Assembly (NCBI RefSeq): GCF_015670795.1
Contig: NZ_JADPCJ010000005.1
Location: forward strand, 28,316 to 92,315
DNA length: 64,000 nt
Direction of reading: 5' to 3'
From: Collinsella aerofaciens
GTDB taxonomy: Bacteria > Actinomycetota > Coriobacteriia > Coriobacteriales > Coriobacteriaceae
Shown here: positions 34,893 to 43,278 of the stretch, one piece after another
How the letters are laid out: each line of letters opens with the position of its first letter
How positions within the stretch are numbered: the first letter of the stretch is position 1
Translations under genes and position numbers: made by a program
Notes under the pieces: generated by a model
The model's database searches: none
What the model saw: the letters and a program-made list of their open reading frames with translations, nothing else
What the model was told of the DNA's origin: nothing

Positions 34893-35127
34893 ATTGAAAT
34901 TGAAAGCCTCCGGCGACGGGGGCTTTTCTTTTATGCCGCCACCGCATGGATTCGAACCTCGGTCGAGGCGCGGGCGTAAAGAAAACGCGGAGCGTTTTTA
35001 GCCCGCGGGCGAGCGCGCCGGCAGGCGGGCGAAGCCGGTGCGGATCCGCGCAGCGGATGCGCGGAATCCTATACGCCGCACCATTTGAGATTAAAGCTCC
35101 CGGCAACGGGGGCTTTTCTTTTACGCC
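34873..35127 (+). repeat. tRNA-linked duplicated element, copy D (second tRNA-Arg)
   Basis: GAATCCTATACGCCGCACCA at 34873-34892 is repeated at 35064-35083 (offset 191 nt), both with terminators. The inverted T-arm GGATTCGAACC is at about 34949. The core is nearly the same as in copy C, with a few base changes, so the two tRNA-plus-element units look like a tandem duplication. Confidence 0.88.
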
Positions 35128-35246
35128 AGCTTGAGTGCTTTCGTCCAAAGGGACGATTTCCTGTCGACTCGTGTAAGATTCCGAGTAGGTGTCGCGGCCC
35201 ATCCGCGACCACTCCTTCTCTCAACGACCGATCAGGGTGATATTTC

Positions 35247-37688
35247 GTGGCAGAGCGTCCGACATACAGGCTCAGGTTTCTCGATCCCAAAAAGCGCTTT
35301 CCGGCGATGCCCGAGCAGCCTGCGGGGCGCTCATATGGCGTGGTCTGGAAACTCTTTGGCGAGGACCAGCATGAATCTTGTTATGTCGTCGAATTCGTTG
35401 GCAAAAGTCATGTGTCGCTTTTGGGCTACGTAAGCGTTTCGGGTGAGGTGTACAAGGTGGACCGCCCCGTCTGCGAGGCTCCGCTGCCCAACGATCCCGA
35501 CATGGAACTGGTCCTTGACGAGTCGGATTCCAGTATTGGTGAGATTATGGTAAGGGAAGCCAACGGTGCAATGCGCGCGTGTGCGCAAACTGCCGGCTCT
35601 CCCGAAGGCCCCATGCGCGAGCAGTCCGACCACGAGACATGGAATTCGACCCGCGCCCTTCCTTACGGCGAGTTCATGGCCTCGATGTTCTTGCGCTACG
35701 TGATATTTGCCAACTCCGAAAGCGCTATTGTGAACACGGCGGACGCCGGCGGACTCGACGAGGGTATGCAAAACGTAGTCGACAAGATCAAGCTCGTAAA
35801 GTTGCCCGAGCCGGTCGAGGTGTTTTTGGGCTTTAACACGGCACCGCTCCCCGATGCTATCGAGACGCTGCTTTACCGCGTTGACCATGCCGAGAATCCG
35901 AGCGGTATCGAGCGCTATGCCGCCGCCCTTATGAGCGAAATTGACTTGCCCCGCCTGCGCACCATCGCTGCCAAGTCCGAGATGAGCCTGGCTCGCATTG
36001 ATCGCTCAAAGATTTTCTATCTCAATTTTGATCGTAGCCTGCTGGACCAGGACGAGATTGACATGCTGCTTGCCGTCGAGTGCCGTCTCAACCGCCTCTC
36101 CGGCATCCTTGAGCGCATCGGGGCCGGATTGGTCCCTACGGCATCCTCGCCGAGCCTTGAGGGCTGCGCGCTCTTTGATGCGTGGCATATCGCCAAGACG
36201 ACCAACGATGTTCCCCGACTGCTCGATACGGCTTCGAGCGATAACCCGTGGGGCAAGCCGGGTACGGTGGCTTGCCAGCCGGGCGGCGAGTGGGACGTGC
36301 GCACCCGTTTTGCGCGAATCGTTGAGGCGCTCAACGTGGTCACGCGGCTCGACTATACCTATCGGGCAAACGTTGCCGAGGGGATTATGCTCGTTCGGTT
36401 TGGGCAGTCTGTCGTTGATGCCATGCCGCAACGTGAATACGACGCTCAGGATGACGCCTGGCGCGAGCTGGACGAGGACACGCGGGCGATCTGGGCCGCG
36501 GAGCACGATGCGCGCGTGGCACTCACGCTTGCGGCAGCGTGTTTTGCCGCGGGCACCTGCATCACGCGCTGCTATGTGCAGATTGCTGCTACCGACAGTG
36601 AGCAGGGCGAGCGCGTTGTCGCAACGTATTTCTTTGGGCGTGCGGCCTATCTGGCCGATTGCGTGCCTGTCGCCAAGGATCTTGAGAGCATGGACATGGA
36701 CGATATGCCGTGCAAGCGTGTGCTTGAGGCGTATGAGTCAACCGCTCCGGAGACGATTGAGCCTGCGGAGGTTCATGCTCGTCCGCGTGATGACCATCGC
36801 ACGCTGCCGCCGGCGCTGCGCAATCTGCTGCTTGCCGATACGGCTGACGAGTTGGAGGTCATGGAAGAGGACGACGACCCATACGTGGCCCGTGTTGTTG
36901 AATTGCGCGAGCAGGCAAAAGTCGACCGTACAGGTGCTTTTGAAGGCTTTTCCCGTCTTGTCGAGGAGTTGGAGGCTAAGTGCGCCGTCGCCGAGCTTTT
37001 GGCGACAGGTCCGGTTCAAACGCAGTTTTGCGATAACCAGCTGGTGCGCATGGTGCTACCGGTGTTGGAAGAAGACCGCTCGGTGCGGATCCTTCGTGCG
37101 CCCGATGCGCTGTACTTTGCCCAGCACGAGATTTGCAGCTTTTACGCCGAGCAAGAGGACTTTGAACGAGCACTGCCCGAGGTGCGCCATCTTTACGATC
37201 TGGCGCGCTCGTCCATGCAATCGCACTTTGCGCTCATCAACGTGCTTGCGCGTCTGGAGCGCTTTGACGAGATTATCGAGGTGGCGCGCCACGGCCTACG
37301 TATTGCCAGCGATCGTTCTGCAATTGGCTACCTGTTCTACCGCTTGGCGTTTGCCTATTGGAATTGCGATCAGCTCGACCTGGCGCTGGCTTGTTACCGT
37401 CTAGTGCCGCGCGGCGAGGAGTCGGGCAGCAGCGCGCTGGAAGAAATGCAGGGCCTTATGAACGAGATGGGCGTCAGCGAGCCTCCGACGTTCGAAGAAG
37501 CGGTCGAGACCATCCACAAGGCTGGACTTGAGTTGCCGCCAGTGTCCGCCGTGACGAATCAGCTGGCAGATGCCGCTGTGCAACTGGTCGACAACGGCTT
37601 CTTTTTCCTGGCACGCGGTTGCATCTTCCAAATGTGGCGCACCATGGGCAACGACGAGCTCGGCTCCCTCAACCGCTCGCTGGGGTAG
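35247..37688 (+). CDS. Unknown 813-residue protein with TPR-like C-terminus
   Basis: A large cytoplasmic protein without membrane spans or signal. The N-terminal part (PTYRLRFLDPKKRF) is beta-rich. The middle is mainly acidic and alpha-helical. From about residue 610 to 760 there are helical pairs resembling tetratricopeptide repeats (YFAQHEICSFYAEQEDFERA, LINVLARLERFDEIIEVARH, YLFYRLAFAYWNCDQLDLAL). GTG start at 35247 with AGGGTGAT upstream. It may be a lineage-specific scaffold or regulator. No catalytic motif was seen. Confidence 0.75.
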   Translation: MAERPTYRLRFLDPKKRFPAMPEQPAGRSYGVVWKLFGEDQHESCYVVEFVGKSHVSLLGYVSVSGEVYKVDRPVCEAPLPNDPDMELVLDESDSSIGEIMVREANGAMRACAQTAGSPEGPMREQSDHETWNSTRALPYGEFMASMFLRYVIFANSESAIVNTADAGGLDEGMQNVVDKIKLVKLPEPVEVFLGFNTAPLPDAIETLLYRVDHAENPSGIERYAAALMSEIDLPRLRTIAAKSEMSLARIDRSKIFYLNFDRSLLDQDEIDMLLAVECRLNRLSGILERIGAGLVPTASSPSLEGCALFDAWHIAKTTNDVPRLLDTASSDNPWGKPGTVACQPGGEWDVRTRFARIVEALNVVTRLDYTYRANVAEGIMLVRFGQSVVDAMPQREYDAQDDAWRELDEDTRAIWAAEHDARVALTLAAACFAAGTCITRCYVQIAATDSEQGERVVATYFFGRAAYLADCVPVAKDLESMDMDDMPCKRVLEAYESTAPETIEPAEVHARPRDDHRTLPPALRNLLLADTADELEVMEEDDDPYVARVVELREQAKVDRTGAFEGFSRLVEELEAKCAVAELLATGPVQTQFCDNQLVRMVLPVLEEDRSVRILRAPDALYFAQHEICSFYAEQEDFERALPEVRHLYDLARSSMQSHFALINVLARLERFDEIIEVARHGLRIASDRSAIGYLFYRLAFAYWNCDQLDLALACYRLVPRGEESGSSALEEMQGLMNEMGVSEPPTFEEAVETIHKAGLELPPVSAVTNQLADAAVQLVDNGFFFLARGCIFQMWRTMGNDELGSLNRSLG

Positions 37689-37780
37689 GCGAAGCTTCCA
37701 AGGAGGAAAGGATGCTAGGCAATTAGAAAATTTCCTCTTGCCCATCCTTGGCTGTTTGGTTACTATAGAACGGCTGTTAC

Positions 37781-37871
37781 GGAGAGCTGACCGAGAGGCC
37801 GAAGGTGCTCGCCTGCTAAGCGAGTATGCCCCAAAAGGGCATCTGGGGTTCGAATCCCCAGCTCTCCGCCA
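37781..37871 (+). tRNA. tRNA-Ser (GCT)
   Basis: Acceptor GGAGAGC/GCTCTCC, anticodon loop CTGCTAA giving GCT, a long variable arm, encoded CCA. A terminator GGGTCCC/GGGGGCCC with TTTTTT is at about 37885-37912. Confidence 0.95.
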
Positions 37872-37927
37872 GTTTAACTTTAAAGAAGGGTCCCATCGGG
37901 GGCCCTTTTTTATTATCGAGAAAGGGC

Positions 37928-37944
37928 GCTGGGGATTCGAACCC
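37928..37944 (-). repeat. Inverted T-arm copy of tRNA-Ser
   Basis: The 17 bases are the exact reverse complement of the tRNA-Ser T-arm at 37846-37862. The rest of the tRNA-linked element (core and second 3' copy) is absent; the dacA terminator begins directly. Confidence 0.85.
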
Positions 37945-37945
37945 T

Positions 37946-37980
37946 CAAAAAAAGGAGGCATCCTTTCGGACACCTCCTTT
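37946..37980 (-). terminator. Terminator of dacA
   Basis: On the minus strand AAAGGAGG pairs with CCTCCTTT, followed by TTTT. Confidence 0.85.
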
Positions 37981-38004
37981 CAGCGAGTGTATTGTTCTTC
38001 GATC

Positions 38005-39345
38005 TTACATCTCGGGCGCCTTGGCGACGGTCTCGCTCTCGGCTGTGAGCGGGCGGTTGTCGATGCGGCGGCCCAAGCGATCGAGCTTCACGAGCAGCCA
38101 TTCAATGGGATTCGGCCCTGCACCTTCCTCGTCGGCAACCAGGTCCATAACGGCGATTTTGGTGCCGTCCTGCTTGAGAGTAACGCTGCCCACCTTGTCG
38201 CCCACATGCACCGTGCCCGAAAGATCGTCGTAGCTAACCTTTTCGGTCACCTCGCCGGCAAGGGAAAACACGGTCGCTTGCGCCGTAGGATCGGCGAGTG
38301 TGGCGTCGATTGTCTTATCCGTCCAGTCGGTTTGGCCAATGCGCGCCATAAGCGGGTTGCCGTTGGCGGTCTTTTCCTGCGTGTTGGCGATTGCGACCGT
38401 CACCTTGTGGCCGTAGTACCAGTTGGCAAGGGTGGCGGTATCGGTAAAGCGCTGATCGGTGGTGGTGGAGTTCAAAATAACGGTGTAGATCTCGTCGCCG
38501 TCGCGGTTGTAGGCGCTCGTAAAGCAATAGCCCGCGTCGTCGGTGGTGCCGGTCTTGCCACCGATGTTGCCATCTTGGCCCAGCAAATAGTTATGCGTGT
38601 CCATGGAATGCGAATGGTCGGTGCCGTCGGCGCCCGTGACTTCGATCCAGGAATCCTCGCTCGCTACGACCTCGCGGATCGTGTCGTTTTTCATGGCCTC
38701 CTGCATCATCAGCGCTACGTCGTGTGCGGTTGAGTGCATATCGCCAGCCCACTCATCAAAGTCCAGACCATGCGGGTTTTCAAAAAGCGTACCGGTGCAG
38801 CCGAGCTTCTTAGCGCGCTCGTTCATGGCCTTCACAAATGTGGCCTCGGCGTCTTTGGTCTTAGGGTCGATTTTCTTGCCCACATATTCGGCGAGCACGA
38901 TGGCGGCGTCGTTGCCCGAGGGAATCATCAGGCCGCGCAGTGCCTGCTCCACGGTAAGCTCGTCGCCTTCGAGCAAGCCGGCGGTCGAATTACCCACGGT
39001 GGCTGCGGCGTTGCTCACCGTGACCTTCTCGTCCATCTTGCAATTCTCGACGGTTAGGATTGCGGTCATGACCTTGGTGATCGAGGCAATCTTGACCTGC
39101 TCATCGGCGCCGCGCCCATAGTAGACGGTGCCGTCTTTGCCCATGACGAGGGCATTGGTCGCATCGATATCGGGCAGGTTTTCGGCCGTGATGCCGCGCG
39201 CATCGGCGGTTTTGCCGCAAACATTGTCGGTCGTGAGCACTTGGGCGCCGGCGACGGTGGGCGCGCCAGCGGCAAGGGCGATAGCGCAGACAAAGCCGGC
39301 GGCAAGCTGGGCTGAGCGCTTTGCAAAAGAGGTGAGGGACTTCAC
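38005..39345 (-). CDS. dacA: D-alanyl-D-alanine carboxypeptidase (PBP5-like)
   Basis: Trims the terminal D-Ala from peptidoglycan peptides. A signal peptide ends near VAGA-Q (residue 34). The SxxK motif is SITK with Ser88 and Lys91; SGN is in PSGNDA, and KTG in GGKTGTTDDAG. The C-terminal part ends in an amphipathic, membrane-binding helix (IEWLLVKLDRLGRRI). The GTG at 39345 is preferred because a -10 box TATACT lies only about 40 bp upstream, so longer forms are not transcribed; the ribosome site is weak. Length is 446 residues. It is divergent from a VanRS-like pair, suggesting shared control. Confidence 0.9.
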   Translation of the reverse strand: MKSLTSFAKRSAQLAAGFVCAIALAAGAPTVAGAQVLTTDNVCGKTADARGITAENLPDIDATNALVMGKDGTVYYGRGADEQVKIASITKVMTAILTVENCKMDEKVTVSNAAATVGNSTAGLLEGDELTVEQALRGLMIPSGNDAAIVLAEYVGKKIDPKTKDAEATFVKAMNERAKKLGCTGTLFENPHGLDFDEWAGDMHSTAHDVALMMQEAMKNDTIREVVASEDSWIEVTGADGTDHSHSMDTHNYLLGQDGNIGGKTGTTDDAGYCFTSAYNRDGDEIYTVILNSTTTDQRFTDTATLANWYYGHKVTVAIANTQEKTANGNPLMARIGQTDWTDKTIDATLADPTAQATVFSLAGEVTEKVSYDDLSGTVHVGDKVGSVTLKQDGTKIAVMDLVADEEGAGPNPIEWLLVKLDRLGRRIDNRPLTAESETVAKAPEM

Positions 39346-39461
39346 AGATTTCGCTTTCGACGGGATGGTCTCTTCTGAAACTAGAGTATATCGTTTGCCG
39401 GCGTCGGCGATCATCGCGTGCGCGCTTGGCCCACATCCGCACCCGAACGGGCACAAGGGTG

Positions 39462-39477
39462 CTTAAGGCCGACTTAA
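39462..39477. promoter_or_regulatory. 11-bp-period direct repeat between dacA and the VanR-like gene
   Basis: CTTAA-N6-CTTAA (39462-39466 and 39473-39477), the geometry used by OmpR/PhoB-family regulators, centred in the divergent intergenic region. A weak GGGTG/CACCC inverted pair flanks it. Confidence 0.45.
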
Positions 39478-39542
39478 TCACCCACGCTTGTTGTGTGTGG
39501 CGTGCGTCGCCTCAGGCATAATGGAGCGCGAGAGGAGCACGC

Positions 39543-40238
39543 ATGAACGAGCGCATTTTGGTAGTTGATGACGAAAAGGCCATCGCCGACTTGGTTGGCA
39601 TCTACCTTACAAAAGAGGGCTTTGATGTCCAGATTGCCTATAGCGGGGCCGATGCTGCCAAGGCGATTTTGGAGCAGGAGTTCGATCTGGCGCTGCTTGA
39701 TGTCATGCTGCCCGATATCGATGGGTTTGAGCTGCTGCGTACGATCCGTTCCAGCCATACCTATCCCGTGATCATGCTGACGGCGCGCGATGCCCAGCAA
39801 GACAAGATCGGGGGCCTTTCGCTTGGCGCGGACGATTACGTGGTTAAGCCGTTCCGTCCGCTGGAGCTCATCGCGCGCGTGCACGCTCAGCTTCGCCGCT
39901 ACACCAGCTACGGTAGCCGTGCACAGGCGGCCGAGTCGCCGACCATTCAGCTCGACGGCTTGGAGATCAACCGCGATGCTCGTTCCGTGACAGTGGACGG
40001 TTCACCGGTACGCCTCACACCCACCGAGTATTCAATCTTGCTGTATCTGGTCGAGCATCGCGGCAGCGTGGTGGCCGTGGAGGACCTGTTCCGCGCGGTG
40101 TGGAGCGAGGATTTTATGCCCGGCTCCAACAATACGGTGATGGTGCATATTCGCCACTTGCGCGAAAAGATCGGCGACGACGCACAAAAGCCACGCTTTA
40201 TCAAAAACGTCTGGGGCGTCGGCTACATCATCGAATAA
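39543..40238 (+). CDS. OmpR-family response regulator, VanR-like
   Basis: A 231-residue regulator: receiver domain with acidic pocket DDE, phosphorylation Asp in LLDVMLPDIDG, switch Thr and Lys in LTARD and VVKPFRP, then a winged-helix DNA-binding domain (RLTPTEYSILLYLVEHRG, NNTVMVHIRHLREKIGD). AGAGGAG precedes the ATG. It overlaps no gene and lies 26 bp before the sensor gene. The receiver resembles VanR. The most likely target is dacA. Confidence 0.9.
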   Translation: MNERILVVDDEKAIADLVGIYLTKEGFDVQIAYSGADAAKAILEQEFDLALLDVMLPDIDGFELLRTIRSSHTYPVIMLTARDAQQDKIGGLSLGADDYVVKPFRPLELIARVHAQLRRYTSYGSRAQAAESPTIQLDGLEINRDARSVTVDGSPVRLTPTEYSILLYLVEHRGSVVAVEDLFRAVWSEDFMPGSNNTVMVHIRHLREKIGDDAQKPRFIKNVWGVGYIIE

Positions 40239-40264
40239 CGCTTTTCGCTTGTGAGGATCTTGAT

Positions 40265-41503
40265 ATGACAAAAGACGATAGGCAAGCGTTCGAGGTGCCC
40301 GATCGGCTCTTTGAATACGTGAGGTCGGTCGTCGACAACCGCGCGCTTGCAACGGTGCTGCTCTTTTTGCTGAGCCTGCTGCTGATTGGCATCGACAACA
40401 TCGTCGGAATCTTGGCGGTGCTGCTTGTCGGCTTTTTGCTGATCGATCGATTTGAGATCGTGTGCCGCTGCGTGGTGATTGGCGGCGCCGCGTGGGCCAT
40501 GACGTTGGCGATTGGCGCCATGGCGCTCGGCGGCATCGAAGGGCCGGTGCTGTTCGATGCCGGCTTTGTATTCAACATGCTTGGCTTTGTGCTGGCGCTT
40601 GCCGCGTGCGTGCTGTTCTTGTGCGGCCGTGCCCTGTACTACCAGGGCTACGAACAGGGCGAGCAGCATGCCGATTGTGTGCTGGCCGCTCGTATTCAAG
40701 ATCGCCTGATCGATCACCCCGACACCTGGGACAACATCGACGGCGACTTCTTGGAGGTCGAGGGCGCCCTTAACCGCGTGCGTGACCGTGAGCGCAAGGT
40801 GCAGCAAGCTCTGCGTGACGAGTCGCATCGCAAGGACGATCTGGTTACGTACTTGGCACATGACCTACGCACCCCGCTTGCGAGCGTAGTGGGCTATCTT
40901 TCGCTGCTGCAAGAGGCTCCTGAGCTGCCGGTTGAGCAACGTGCGCACTTTACGGGCGTGGCTCTCGACAAGGCGCACCGGCTCGATGCGCTCATCGAAG
41001 AGTTCTTCGATATCACGCGCTTTGACTTCCACGATATCGTGCTCACGCGCGGCTATGTTGATCTGGGGTTGCTGCTGGCTCAGGTGGCTGACGAGTTCTA
41101 TCCCATCCTCAACGAGCAGCATAAGGAAGTCCAAGTTGATATTCGCGAGGACCTGACGGTGCTCGTGGATGGCGACAAAATGGCTCGCGTGTTCAACAAC
41201 ATCATGAAAAACGCTATTGCCTATAGCTATGAGGGCTCGACCATCACGATCGAGGCCAGACGCCGGGACGGCGGTGGCGTGCGCGTGCGCTTTATCAATC
41301 AGGGCGATCCCATCCCTGAGGCAAAGCTCAAGGTGATCTTTGAGAAGTTCTATCGCCTGGATGCGGCGCGTGCGACCAATCGCGGCGGCGCTGGACTGGG
41401 GCTTGCCATCGCCAAGGAGATCGTATGCGCGCACGGCGGTACCGTTGCATGTGAATCGACGCCCGAACACACGATATTCACCATCGAGCTGCCCGCCGCA
41501 TAG
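40265..41503 (+). CDS. Sensor histidine kinase, VanS-like
   Basis: A 412-residue kinase. Residues 25-120 form several membrane helices, more than the two usual in VanS, with little extracellular loop. The H-box YLAHDLRTPLASVVGYLSLL is very close to that of VanS (AHDLxTPLxSVxGYLSLL). The ATPase domain has N (VFNNIMKNAI), G1-like and G2 (GGAGLGLAIAKEI) boxes. The start at 40265 is chosen as GAGGAT lies upstream. It probably senses the cell envelope; glycopeptide response is an inference only, and no vanHAX genes are seen. Confidence 0.87.
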   Translation: MTKDDRQAFEVPDRLFEYVRSVVDNRALATVLLFLLSLLLIGIDNIVGILAVLLVGFLLIDRFEIVCRCVVIGGAAWAMTLAIGAMALGGIEGPVLFDAGFVFNMLGFVLALAACVLFLCGRALYYQGYEQGEQHADCVLAARIQDRLIDHPDTWDNIDGDFLEVEGALNRVRDRERKVQQALRDESHRKDDLVTYLAHDLRTPLASVVGYLSLLQEAPELPVEQRAHFTGVALDKAHRLDALIEEFFDITRFDFHDIVLTRGYVDLGLLLAQVADEFYPILNEQHKEVQVDIREDLTVLVDGDKMARVFNNIMKNAIAYSYEGSTITIEARRRDGGGVRVRFINQGDPIPEAKLKVIFEKFYRLDAARATNRGGAGLGLAIAKEIVCAHGGTVACESTPEHTIFTIELPAA

Positions 41504-41606
41504 CCAGTGTGCCCTTACAAACACTTGACAATGCGCTCACGTGCATATGAGCCGTGATTCCTACTATCGATACTGCTGAATTGATATCGATGTGGAGGTA
41601 TGCGGT

Positions 41607-42482
41607 ATGACGGCTGCTGCGGCTGTGGAGCCCACGGAGCTTGAAGAACTCATGAAAGCGCAGGCCGAGGCCGCGCGCGAGCGCGAGGTTGGGGATGCGA
41701 CTCGCCCCACGGCAGAGGATCTTGCCGCCTCGCCGACGCGTATCGATGTCGAGGGCCTCGACCTGTTCTATGGCGACCACCATGCGCTCAAGGACGTGAA
41801 TATCAAGATCCGCGACAAGCAGATCACCTCGTTCATCGGGCCTTCGGGCTGCGGAAAGTCCACGTTGCTGCGCTGCTTTAACCGCATGAACGACGGCATC
41901 AAGGATTGCCGCATCGAGGGCAAGATTGCGCTCGATGGTCAAGATATCCTGGGCGACTACGACATCTGCCGCCTTCGCCAGCGCGTGGGCATGGTGTTCC
42001 AGCGCCCCAACCCGTTTCCCATGAGCATCTACGACAACGTCGCGTATGGTCCGCGCGGTATGGGTGTGCGCGATCGCGCTGCGCTGGATGAGCTGGTCGA
42101 GGACTCCCTTCGTCGCGCTGCGCTATGGGATGAGGTCAAGGACAAGCTCAAAGAGTCGGGTCTGGGTCTTTCGGGCGGCCAGCAGCAGCGTCTGTGCATC
42201 GCCCGCGCACTTGCCGTGCAGCCCGACATTCTGCTGATGGACGAGCCGACCTCGGCACTCGACCCTGTGTCGACGCTGGTGGTGGAGCAGCTGGCCTGCG
42301 AGCTCAAAGAGACCTGCACGCTCGTGGTCGTTACGCACAATATGCAGCAGGCGGCGCGTATCTCCGATTCGGTCGCATTCTTTTTGCTGGGTGAGCTGGT
42401 GGAGCACGCGCCCACCGCGCAACTCTTCAAGAATCCGACCGATCCGCGCACGGCGGATTATTTGACGGGACGTTTTGGCTGA
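41607..42482 (+). CDS. pstB: Phosphate ABC transporter ATP-binding protein
   Basis: Energises the Pst phosphate uptake system. Walker A is GPSGCGKST, followed by [10 protein letters not shown], a PstB hallmark; the signature is LSGGQQQRL and Walker B is [12 protein letters not shown]. The 291-residue protein has about 45 additional N-terminal residues (acidic, Ala-rich). The start at 41607 has GGAGGT at seven bases; a GTG at 41592 precedes that site. No pstS, pstC or pstA gene lies in the window on either side. Directly repeated TTACAA/TTGACA at about 41514-41530 may be a phosphate-regulator box. Confidence 0.92.
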   Translation: MTAAAAVEPTELEELMKAQAEAAREREVGDATRPTAEDLAASPTRIDVEGLDLFYGDHHALKDVNIKIRDKQITSFIGPSGCGKSTLLRCFNRMNDGIKDCRIEGKIALDGQDILGDYDICRLRQRVGMVFQRPNPFPMSIYDNVAYGPRGMGVRDRAALDELVEDSLRRAALWDEVKDKLKESGLGLSGGQQQRLCIARALAVQPDILLMDEPTSALDPVSTLVVEQLACELKETCTLVVVTHNMQQAARISDSVAFFLLGELVEHAPTAQLFKNPTDPRTADYLTGRFG

Positions 42483-42492
42483 TACCATCTAG

Positions 42493-42506
42493 TAAAGGTA
42501 CCTTTA
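42493..42506. promoter_or_regulatory. 14-bp palindrome before the PhoB-like gene
   Basis: TAAAGGTACCTTTA, a perfect palindrome between the pstB stop and the regulator start; possible operator or part of the promoter. Confidence 0.4.
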
Positions 42507-42546
42507 GGGTTAAGATGCGGTCATGCCGGCCGCAAAGGGGTTCAAC

Positions 42547-43275
42547 ATGATCTATTACGTCGAGGACGATGACAACATCAGGGATTTGACGGTCTATGCA
42601 CTGCGCAAGCAGGGGATTGAGGCCGAAGGCTTTTCGTGCGACGGTGAGTTTAAGGCTGCCGTGGCGCGACGGGTACCCGATGCCGTCCTGCTCGACATCA
42701 TGCTGCCCGATACCGATGGCTTGGCGATTATGCGTCGACTGCGTGCCGATCGCCTGACGGCGACGGTGCCCATCATGATGCTTACCGCCAAGGATACCGA
42801 GCTCGACAAGGTGATGGCGCTCGATGGCGGTGCCGACGATTACCTGACTAAGCCGTTTTCGCTCATGGAGCTCGCCAGCCGCTGCCGCGCACTGCTGCGT
42901 CGCGGCGGCATGGTCAAACAGGCAAGCGATGTGCTCAGCGTGGGCGACATTGTGCTCTCGCCCAGCCATCGTGAGGTGACTGTTGCCGGCGAGTCGCTTA
43001 AGCTCACCCTGCGCGAGTTCGACCTGCTCGAGTACCTCATGCGCAAGCCCGGCGTGGTCTTTACCCGCGAGTCGTTGCTGCAGAGCGTGTGGGGCTGGGA
43101 CTTCGACGGCGGTTCGCGCACCGTTGACGTGCACGTGCAGACGCTTCGCCAAAAACTGGGCGAGCATGCCAGCGCCATCGAGACCGTGCGCGGCGTGGGC
43201 TACCGCTTGGCCGAGCCTTCTGCCGGTGATGGTGCCGAAGGTGACGACACCGCGGCCACCGCATCGGAGGAGTAA
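42547..43275 (+). CDS. Response regulator, PhoB-like
   Basis: A 242-residue OmpR-family regulator: acidic pocket EDDD, phosphorylation Asp in LLDIMLPDTDG, LTAKD, YLTKPFSLMEL, then a winged helix (KLTLREFDLLEYLMRKPG, TVDVHVQTLRQKLGE). A 25-residue Ala/Glu tail ends the protein. The start at 42547 follows AAAGGGG. Its position after pstB and before a PhoR-like kinase suggests phosphate control. Confidence 0.88.
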   Translation: MIYYVEDDDNIRDLTVYALRKQGIEAEGFSCDGEFKAAVARRVPDAVLLDIMLPDTDGLAIMRRLRADRLTATVPIMMLTAKDTELDKVMALDGGADDYLTKPFSLMELASRCRALLRRGGMVKQASDVLSVGDIVLSPSHREVTVAGESLKLTLREFDLLEYLMRKPGVVFTRESLLQSVWGWDFDGGSRTVDVHVQTLRQKLGEHASAIETVRGVGYRLAEPSAGDGAEGDDTAATASEE

Positions 43276-43278
43276 CCC

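Noticed and set aside
34298..35001. Small frames running through the tRNA-Arg genes
   Set aside because: They translate tRNA sequence and the adjacent repeat (the same peptide appears at both tRNA copies).
38005..41503. A complete vancomycin-resistance cluster
   Set aside because: Only VanR/VanS-like genes and a PBP5-like carboxypeptidase are present; no vanH, vanA/B ligase or vanX genes.
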